From contig JADNRY010000032.1 of the NCBI GenBank assembly GCA_015501585.1, positions 1 to 64,000 on the forward strand: a stretch of 64,000 nt of DNA, in the 5' to 3' direction. The notes under the pieces are model-generated. The model saw only the letters and a list, made by a program, of their open reading frames with translations. It made no database searches and was not told the DNA's origin. Source of the stretch: Rhodocollybia butyracea. Its lineage: Eukaryota; Basidiomycota; Agaricomycetes; Agaricales; Omphalotaceae. Both the position numbers and the translations under genes were made by a program. Below, piece by piece: positions 56,061-64,000 of the stretch. Numbering within the stretch: position 1 is the first letter of the stretch; every line of letters begins with the position of its first letter.

Positions 56061-56469
56061 GCTTTGGTACATTTATGATCTGCAAATATGGCTGCAGCTG
56101 CAAAGTTCTTGACGACGGGACACACACACCCCGTGAGTCGGATTCCACCCTGTCATGTAACAGGTGAACCTGCACTGCGGCCTCGACCTCGCTAGTGAGG
56201 AAAACCCAACATGGGGTTGACCCCTCAAGCTATTGCATCGGCATGGTGTTGGATAAGGTGTGGCTCGTCGAAGTGGTTTACAAAAACCTCAAATTTTATA
56301 AGCCAACTTTCCATTAACATTTTCTGTAGTGAGGAACAACTGCTCCTTCGTAGATAACACATCTGCATCAGCAGCACCAAGAATCAGACACAAAGGTTTA
56401 AACCTAGAATCTTTTTATACACTTTATCTTTTTATACGCTTTGAATAATGCAGCGGTAAAGTCTTGATC

Positions 56470-57290
56470 GGTCTCGTCTCTGAAGAGGCTTGACAAGACC
56501 ATATTGCTCCTTTATCTCATTACCCAGGTCGATATCGAATCTACTACTGCTCATGCAGCCTTTAGTCAACAACATCATAGATCCCTCGATCAGCACTAAC
56601 CTTTTTGACGACTCTTTGACTCCTTACGCCACAGCTCTACGACCACGGAAATTGATTTTTGGTTACAAAGCGGGTATATGTGCGTCCTGATTCTCGGAGT
56701 TGCTGCCGAGGTGGCCAACGAGTACCGTTTCTTGATTTCTAGGCCGTCGCAATAGGTTGGAACAAGCAGTCAACTTGTCTTCAGTCATTTGTTTGTTGTT
56801 GCGGTGTCTAACAGATTGTGAGGAATGTGGATGAGTGTAGATGATGGTAGATATGGTAAGGGTTTGCCCGAAAACAGACCAAAGAACGACTCTGGTCATG
56901 GTTCTCGAGCGTTGTTTTGTCATTTCCTTTTTACTATTGTTGTCTTCGCTGTTCGCTGTTTGTTACCACAAATTCACGATTTTATTGTATATAATTGTTT
57001 TTGTTTTTTCTGTATTTTCGTGAGGTGTTTTGAGTCCACTGCATTTCCTCGTGCTACCAGTCTTTTTTCGTGGATTGCCCTTGCTCGACTGCTAGGAACC
57101 AATGTTGACAGTGGGAGATCCAACGAGAACGTGTATGTATATGAGGCCTGAGGCCTGCAATATGCTGTTTCGTGCACAAGAATGAAGGGAATGGACTTGA
57201 ACTTCCACTAGTTCGACTGTAAACCTTATGATTTGCATGATCACTTTGATTGTGTTCATGTTCGTTATCCTACCAGACATGGCTACTACT
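56470..57290. repeat. Repeat family R2, copy 2
   Basis: Follows the same order as 19690-20560 with deletions. It shares TTTGTTACCA, a TTTTATTGTAT run and the minus-strand peptide region, here broken. NmrA fragments follow as in the other copies. Confidence 0.65.
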
Positions 57291-57299
57291 AGGCGGGGT

Positions 57300-57860
57300 A
57301 TCTGAAATCCATCGAATTACCGTCTACACAATTCTACATAGACTTAATTTACTATCTAGGTTGCTCATTATATGTAGTGTCTTTTTATTAAACGGGATTA
57401 TCCTTTGACGCCGTTCCATAGATCGGCACACTCGACGTATCCGAGGATTTCTACATTATCAGCAAAGGAGATAAAGTACTCTGTAGATCTGTACCAGTAA
57501 AACCGATATCGGCGGTAAGCTGTCCCTAGTCACTCCCTATCTTCCACTTTGCTTCCTAGTTTCTCATACAAACTCCTTCCTTAGGGTTACTCTCACCGAA
57601 ATCGCTGAGATCTACGGCAAGCGAATCGTACACGTACCTGAGGCCTGAAGGCGAGCAGATCCCAGCCGGCTCCGCAGACGAAGCGTATATGAAGACAGCG
57701 CCGCAGACTGCGGCGCAAGATGGACAACTGAGCGATGGATGGGAATGGAAGTCATGCATCATAGACGTATAACCCGGAATTGGCGACAAGTGCGAACAAG
57801 CCGTGGTATGGACATGTATGGCAGACGTTGGAGAGCACAGACAGAAAGAAACGAGGAATA
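57300..57860 (+). pseudogene. NmrA-like relic N4
   Basis: 57303-57515 matches exons 2-3 of the intact NmrA gene, with an in-frame TAG in the PWIG region. 57586-57800 matches exon 4 from VTLTEIAEIYGKRIVHVP on; the start of exon 4 is deleted. No exon 1. Confidence 0.75.
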
Positions 57861-58039
57861 GGGCAAGGGCTTTATATGGCACGAGGTCTAAGTTACACGA
57901 ATAATTGTACAAGATATGAGCCAGTGATATCACGACAAACCAGAAATCTATAGTCTCTCTTTTTCCTTTTCTGGAGACTGGCAGACTCTATTCCAGGACT
58001 ATATAGCCAGTTTCGGCATACAAAGTCCTTCCTCCTTCC

Positions 58040-58365
58040 TGAGGTTTCATCACTCACATCCTCACAAACTATCCCCTTACTTCCCCCGAGCTCGTCAACA
58101 AATCTCTCCGTATCGAAGCTTGCCGAAATCGCTGAAATGTACAGCCAGCGAATCATACATGTACCCGAAGGCGGGCAAATTCTAGCAGGTTCCGCAGAAG
58201 CGTATATGAAGATAGTGCTGCAGACTGCAGCTGAGGCCTCGAGGATGGACAGCTTAGCAATGTATGGGACCGGAAGTCATGGATGTATAACCCGGAATTG
58301 GCGGCAAGCGCGAGTATGGACATATATGGCAGACGTTGGAGAGCACAGTTGGAAAGAAATAAGGA
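58040..58365 (+). pseudogene. NmrA-like exon 4 fragment N5
   Basis: Only exon 4 sequence is present (LTNYPLTSPELVNKSLRI region, then a gap before AEIAEMYSQRIIHVPEGGQI), with small deletions. It lies directly behind N4 as a tandem partial copy. Confidence 0.7.
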
Positions 58366-58390
58366 ATAGGTTAAGGTCATCGTTGGCATG

Positions 58391-59699
58391 AGAGGTCAAG
58401 ATCATTCGAGTAGTTGTTACGATATGTATATGAACCATTTATAGAGAACAAGAGTCGATTTGTGACAGATTGTGACGGATGTCGTCCGAGAGCGAAGATG
58501 AGTAAAAAACGGCGATTCTCGGCGCAAGAGAGATGAATGGAGGAGCAATGTCATGAGCCAGAGTAATGGTCGAGAAGAATAAGGGCAGAGGACATGCCAT
58601 CAGAGGAAGAGGAGGAGGCCTGTAGCAGAAATGGGGCGCTATTGCATGCGGACGAGCCAGAGCCTTTGGTAACAAAGGTCGCTGTATTTACGCACCTTGG
58701 TTCGATGTTCAAATCCTTGCCTTGTCTTTCCATCACCTTTTCATCTAAGATTTGTTCCGCAATAATCCTTCGCGATCGGGCGGCGGGTTTTCATCGACAA
58801 GCGCAATCCGATTTGGGTATCCTTGGAAGTAACGGGTTTTCAATGATATCGATAAGCGCACAACTCGATTTTACCGATATTGGTGGGCATTGTTATCCGA
58901 AACAGGCGACCGAGAGAACAACCAGGTAGATTTTGAGAGACAATGCCGGTCATATCCAAGTAGTAGGAGGGGAAAGGTCTTCAAGTTGATGCTTCTTCTG
59001 CCCATAAGAAACAACTTGGTGTCAACAGCCAGGTGTAAAAGTTGCCTGTCGATTACCTGTCGATTTCACGCTGGACGTATACGCGAGAGGGAAGGCGAGT
59101 AATAAGCGCTTAAGCGCTTATTAGTTAGTTCTCGGATCGTTACATCCATGATGTGTTGGATTTCTTTAGTCTGTTCTTGTTTCTTTGTGCCTCCCTTGTA
59201 AATGCGCAACCTGCGGTCACGATTACAGTCCTTTTCGAAAACCTTGGGAAACGCAGGCAAGAACGCAGGTGGGGTGTTTGCAGCCAGTCAGGACCAGGGA
59301 CCAGGGCCAACTTTTGGTTTGACTGCATGACCCACTATCCTTGCACTATCCTCTATCTATTACTCAAGTAGTACCGGCGGCAACATGAAGCATAAAGGCT
59401 TAATGATAACGGTACCTATTAGCAGACGTTTTCAATGAAACTGTAACGTCGGAGTCTGAACTTCCTCTCAGGTGGTATGGCGGAGAATGGAAGCGTTCTA
59501 ATCGGCGAGTCGCCACCTGATAGTTGAACGCTGAACCCCTCAGCAGTTTAACAACTCAATTGACCAATGCACCCCCGATTTACACTCCTCAACGCTTGTC
59601 GAACTCACACCTGTCATTGCTCCTGTCAGATACCTTACACAACATTACAAGGTACCAACACGAAGCACGATGATCCTGTATTATTTCGAGCGCTTCTTA
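58391..59699. other. NmrA downstream flank and unassigned sequence
   Basis: 58400-58650 is the conserved flank behind NmrA copies. 58700-59120 partly recurs at 61520-61940 (GTAGATTTTGA, AAAAGTTGCCTGT and a CGAGAG/CACGAGA stretch), so the duplicated unit extends here. No gene recognised. Confidence 0.5.
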
Positions 59700-60450
59700 A
59701 GTCACAATCAGCACGAAAATCCGCAATCCTTCTCAACTCTCGATCTGTCTTGTCTCTGAAGAGACTTGACGAGACCGTATTGCCGCTTGATCTTATTACC
59801 CATGTCAATATCGAATTATCTGCTCATGCGTTCTTCGGTCCCCAACATCATAGATCCCTCGATGGAGTTTTCCCTCAGCAATAACCTTTTTGACGTGCTC
59901 TGACTCCTTACGGCGCAACTGTACGACCACGGAAATCAATATTCGGTTACAAAGCTGTGCAGGGATATACCTTCTCAGATTTGCTTGTCGATGTGGCCAA
60001 CGAGTACCGTTCCTTGATTTTTAGGCCGTCGGAATAGGCTGGAATGTACAAGCAGTCAACTTGTCTTCATGGTCATTTGTGGCTCACAGATTGTGAGCTA
60101 CGCGAATACGAATGTGATTGGTGACGGTAGATATGGTAAGGGTTAGTAATGGGCGTGGAAGACAACTCTGATCAAGAGGGGTTCTCGAGAGTTACTTTGT
60201 CATTTCCTTTTTACTATTGTTTCCTTTGCTGTTCGTTGTTTATTACCACCGATCCTCGATGTTATTGTATACAATTGTTTTTGTTTTTTCTGTATTTTCG
60301 TGAGGTGTTTCGAGCCCGCTGCATTTCCTCTACCAGTTCTTTTTTATGGATCGTCTTTGTTCGAGTTCTAGCAACAAAGTACAAACCTCTGTCAAACGGG
60401 GATGCACAAGAATGAAGGGAATGACTTGAACTATATTGTACCAGACAGTA
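59700..60450. repeat. Repeat family R2, copy 3
   Basis: Matches 19660-20560 with several deletions, including the ATAGATCCCTCGATGGAGTT block and the TTTCCTTTTTACTATTGTT block. NmrA fragments follow. Confidence 0.65.
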
Positions 60451-60459
60451 CTAGGCAGG

Positions 60460-61090
60460 GTATCTGAAATCCGTCAAATTACTGTCCACACGATTCAACG
60501 TAGGCTCAGTTTACTATCAAGGCTGCTCATTATAGTGTATTTTTATCAAACGGGATTATTCTTTGGCACCGTTCCATGGATCAGCACACTCGACGTATCC
60601 GAGGATTTTCACATTCACATTATTAGCAGCAAAGGAGCTAAAGTACTTCATAGATCTGTCACCAGCGAAACCGATATCGGTGGTAAGCTGTCCCGTAGTT
60701 CCTCCCTATCTTCCACTTTGCTTCCTAATTTCTTAAACTCCTTCCTTAGGCGTCGCCCACGTCCTCACAAAATATCCCCTTACTTCCCCCAAGCTAGTCA
60801 ACAAATCTCTCCGTATCGAAGGCCAGAGCCATCACTCTCACCGAAATCGCTGAGATCTACGGCAAGCGAAATGTAATCTGAGGCCTGAAGCCTGAAGGCG
60901 AGCAGATCCAGCCGGCTCCGCAGAAGGAGCGTATATGAAGATAGTGCTGCAGACTGCGGCGCAAGATGGACAACTGAGGGACGCAATGGATGGGACCGGA
61001 AGTCATGCATCATAGACGTATAACCCGGAATTGGCAATAGGTTGTGGTATGGACATGTATGGCAGACGTTGGAGAGCACAGTTGGAAAGA
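60460..61090 (+). pseudogene. NmrA-like relic N6
   Basis: Exon 2-3 fragments at about 60464-60690 and exon 4 from about 60750 (VAHVLTKYPLTSPKLVNKSL), with frameshifts near 60830 and 60880. It ends with the ESTVGKK-like region near 61085. Confidence 0.75.
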
Positions 61091-63433
61091 AATGCAGAAT
61101 AGGTTGAGGTCGTTATATGGCACGAGAGGTCTAAGTTACACGGAATAATTGTACGAGATATGAGCCAGTGAAATCACAACAAACCAGAATCCGTAGTCTC
61201 TCTATTTCCTTTTCTGGAGGCTGGCAGACTCTATTCCAGGAGTATATAGCCGATTTCAGCCCATCTTCAGTAGAGACTGCGCGAAGACGATTCCCAGGGC
61301 AACAGATTGGTGGAGGAGCGATGTCATGAACTTGAAGAATTGCCGAGAAGAATAAGGGCAGAGGAGATCGGAAGAAGAGGGGGAGGCCTGTAGCGTGTAA
61401 TGGAGCACTTGACGCTATTCGCAACTTGCATGCGGACAAGCCTAAAACTAGATATTAAACAGCCAAAGACGAAGGTAGTGGCTACGCACCTAAGTAGTTC
61501 GACGGTCACAGCCTTTCAGATTCTAACCTTTTCAATGCCTTTTCATTCAGGTTTGTTCCCTAGTGGTCATTAACCGGTCCTTCGCAATAGGTATTCTTGG
61601 CGGTACGGGTTTTCGATGTTTCAACAACGGGCACAATTCGATTTGACTGACACTAATGAGGATGGCTATTCCAGGATCCTCGTTATCCGATACAGGCGAC
61701 AGAGAGAACAACGAGGTAGATTTTGACAGAAATTGCCGGTCGTAGGAGGAAAAGTCTTCGAGCCGATGACTTTGAGGGAATTCTTCTGTCCAGTGGCACA
61801 GAAGATAAAGATACGTGTCGACAATCGAAAATTGATGAAAAAGTTGCCTGTGGATTACCTGTCTGGGTTCACGCTGGACGCACGAGAAGAACAATGGAAG
61901 GCGAGTCAAAAGTACCAAGCGCCGAGCGCTTATTAGCTATTTCTCGGATCGTTGTGATGTTCTTGCGTCTCCCTTATAACCTGCGGCCATGAATAAGTAT
62001 ACAACTACAACCGCAAATGTCCTAATCTACATCTCCAAGGAGCCCTGGACCCAACCTGGACCGCGCACAGGACAACTTCAAGGGCTATTGGACCTGCCAC
62101 TTGGTGTCGGAATAGGCCAGGGGAAGCAGTCCGTTGGATTTTGGCTCGAGGATTGTAGCGATGTGCCATGTACCATCGGCTGACACCTCGATTTTTACGC
62201 GTTCACGCACTTCTGCTCATGCGCCAGGTCTCAGATCTCAATTTACACCCTCTAACACACCAAAGCGATTGACAAAAGGAAGAACATCCTAGAACGATCA
62301 CTCAGAGATAGAATCTCTTTTTCACAAGTCCTTCTTATCCTAAGGGCATTGCATAGGGTGTACGCATCGTACTCATTCCTGCCCTTATATGAAATTACAC
62401 GGTTTGGATCGACCCTCTCGTGGAGTCTGGTGCGGCGCCGAGGATGGTATTACTCCAAGAAAGTTGTACGCGATGTGTGGTCCGAACCAGCATTGCCTCT
62501 GGATCTGATCCCTCGGGACTCGGGAGGATGGCACCAAGAGACGTGAAGCGTGTTCACAAAACGCAGATGACGATATAGTTATGTGAGGTCGAGAGATGCT
62601 GCTCACTAAAGTGTCAGAGCAAGGTCTTATTTATCTCCCTCCTTCTTCTCCCATTGACTATGTTCGCGCACCCCTGCCATCCAGGAATATCCACAAAAAA
62701 GCACAACACCACCAACAACCGTCACGCTCAAGCCTTCCTCGATCTTCCTCTGCCGTACCCGATGGATCCAAGAATCTCACGAGAATCCCATGGCCCGCAT
62801 CAATTGCGCATCCCGGCTTCACCAATGACAAACAAGAAAACATCAGAGTGCAAATACCACAGCTTCGACGCCCCTTCGATGCTCCTTCACGTCGTTCATA
62901 GCCAGATACCAGCGGGTGCGCGCGCACGGCACAGGAAAGAGGGATGGTACGAGTGACTTGAGGCCTGGCTTGTAGAAGATGTGAGAATGACTAGGTTTGG
63001 TGCAATCATTGAGGCGGTGATGAGGGTGCAGAGGGTAAGAAAGGGTAACAACGACGTCTCCGACAAGCTGGTATACTACATACTCCTGTCGACAGCCTTA
63101 TTGTCGTCTCTCCACTTCGTTTCTGGACTCACTAACATGAGCAGGCCAGGCTCAAGTGAACAATCTGGTTGACATCAAGAACTTCGTCACCTGCAACGGG
63201 TGCCCATCGTCAACCAGTACGGACAATTTCATCGACGATGTAGGAAGTTGTGCTGCCGCGGTCAAAACTTACAACTTACCATGACTGAAATGATAGGAAC
63301 AGGCTCAACGGTACGCGTAGGGCTCCAGTGTTTGGCGACCATTCAATTGCATTATACGTATCTGACCTAGGCATTCTAATTGACCTGTGAGCCCAGCAGT
63401 AAATACATACATCCAAAGACTTTTTCCTATAAA
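61091..63433. other. Duplicated-unit flank, then unassigned sequence
   Basis: 61091-61440 is the NmrA downstream flank and 61520-61940 is shared with 58700-59120. 62000-63433 looks different: short overlapping frames on both strands (62596-62956 plus, 62927-62658 minus) without motifs. The transposon-derived look fades here, but no gene can be supported. Confidence 0.4.
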
Positions 63434-64000
63434 TCAAATGTCTCGATTCCTATTGTGCCGATTGGTATGGTCCTCAAAGCTCCCAAAGCTCTCAAAGCTG
63501 TGTTCCTCAACGCTCCCAATGCTGGATCCCCTTACCGAAGGATGTGACCCAGGGACTCCTTCAACCGTCACACTATATGGCGAGGATTTGTCAAGCCAAA
63601 CCGAGGGTAATGAGACCAACTCAATCGGTTTCTCACCCCCGCCGTCCGGACGGTACAGGTCGTGCCTATCTATCAGCTGGTGGAGCATTGCTTCGACCAT
63701 ATGCGCCGAAGTTCCCTCCTTCCCCGATCTCGGCTCCTTTGTGGTAAGCTTTTTGAGTAGGTCCTGGCCCTGCTTTTTGGATGTGAACCGTGCGGTAGCT
63801 TCCAGATCGATGGATACAACGCCTGGTGGCACTGCCAAGTTGCGTGTGATGGCCTCGAACGCGGGTTTCAGGGTCAAAGGCTCTTTGGCAACGGGTCCCG
63901 CGAAGAAGTGAAAAAGGTCGGCTTTGGGGTCAGGCGGCGTGAAGACCAGTGACCATTCTACATCGTTGGGACTAATAGTTTTTCTCCAAACAGAAAGAGA
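63434..64000 (-). CDS. C-terminal part of an unrecognised protein, runs off the window
   Basis: A minus-strand frame is open from the window edge to a stop at 63434 (about 188 residues visible). It reads VWRKTISPNDVEWSLVFTPP, then FHFFAGPVAKEPLTLKPAFE, FTSKKQGQDLLKKLTTKEP and ends NRHNRNRDI. I do not recognise the family. No intron is needed, and the higher G+C and lack of repeats suggest a host gene. The overlapping plus-strand frame (63387-63911) is probably its shadow. Confidence 0.5.
   Translation of the reverse strand, partial: SLSVWRKTISPNDVEWSLVFTPPDPKADLFHFFAGPVAKEPLTLKPAFEAITRNLAVPPGVVSIDLEATARFTSKKQGQDLLKKLTTKEPRSGKEGTSAHMVEAMLHQLIDRHDLYRPDGGGEKPIELVSLPSVWLDKSSPYSVTVEGVPGSHPSVRGSSIGSVEEHSFESFGSFEDHTNRHNRNRDI

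Noticed and set aside
59153..59371. 72-residue frame with a signal-peptide-like start
   Set aside because: It begins at GTG, not ATG, has no second exon and lies in a duplicated flank with no conservation of the frame.
63387..63911. Plus-strand 174-codon frame at the right edge
   Set aside because: It overlaps a longer minus-strand frame open to the window edge with more natural composition; probably a shadow.
1..64000. CRISPR arrays, rRNA and bacterial-type operons or ribosome sites
   Set aside because: None present; the gene structure is eukaryotic with spliceosomal introns.

Overview
The window looks like a transposon-rich accessory region from a filamentous basidiomycete, most likely an Agaricomycete. 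Evidence is the many ~50-base GT-AG introns, a cluster of fungal FunK1-type protein kinases, NACHT-ankyrin NLR-like genes, a RecQ-like gene beside a DUF6589 gene (a domain I know as basidiomycete-rich), and Ty1/copia-type and solo LTRs. I cannot name a genus. No rRNA, tRNA or CRISPR array is supported.

Layout. 1-1.8 kb: no recognisable gene. 2.0-3.7 kb: decayed MFS transporter. 4.4-11.4 kb: a FunK1 kinase relic split by one solo LTR and by a second LTR that itself carries a nearly complete but frameshifted copia element. 12.8-14.2 kb: LTR-like repeat and a hAT-type MITE. 14.4-18.6 kb: decayed NLR-like gene (NACHT plus about 20 ankyrin repeats). 19.6-33 kb: segmentally duplicated block in which FunK1 kinase genes (minus) and NmrA-like oxidoreductase genes (plus) diverge from a shared intergenic region. 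One NmrA gene (23100-24167) and one kinase gene (25069-27079) are open; the other copies are fragments. 34.2-34.9 kb: small possibly secreted protein. 36.3-40.7 kb: nested palindromic elements. 40.8-49.6 kb: an 8.8-kb element with ~130-base terminal inverted repeats and a 9-base target duplication, carrying a RecQ-like helicase gene and a DUF6589 gene tail to tail. 50-51.7 kb: repeat mosaic. 51.7-55.1 kb: intact NLR-like gene, a paralogue of the 14-18 kb relic. 55.8-61.1 kb: LINE relic and more NmrA/R2 fragments. Right edge: the 3' end of an unrecognised gene.

The most interesting object is the 40.8-49.6 kb element. Its ends match no transposase I can see in it. The RecQ-like helicase and the DUF6589 protein are its only genes, so DUF6589 is a candidate transposase. 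This copy is dead: a 1.2-kb solo LTR splits the helicase, a CACTA-type element splits the DUF6589 gene, and both genes carry CGA-to-TGA stops.

Coding structures were read by eye from the sequence and from similarity between copies inside the window. Family names come from recalled motifs, not from a search. Single-base frameshifts could in places be assembly errors.
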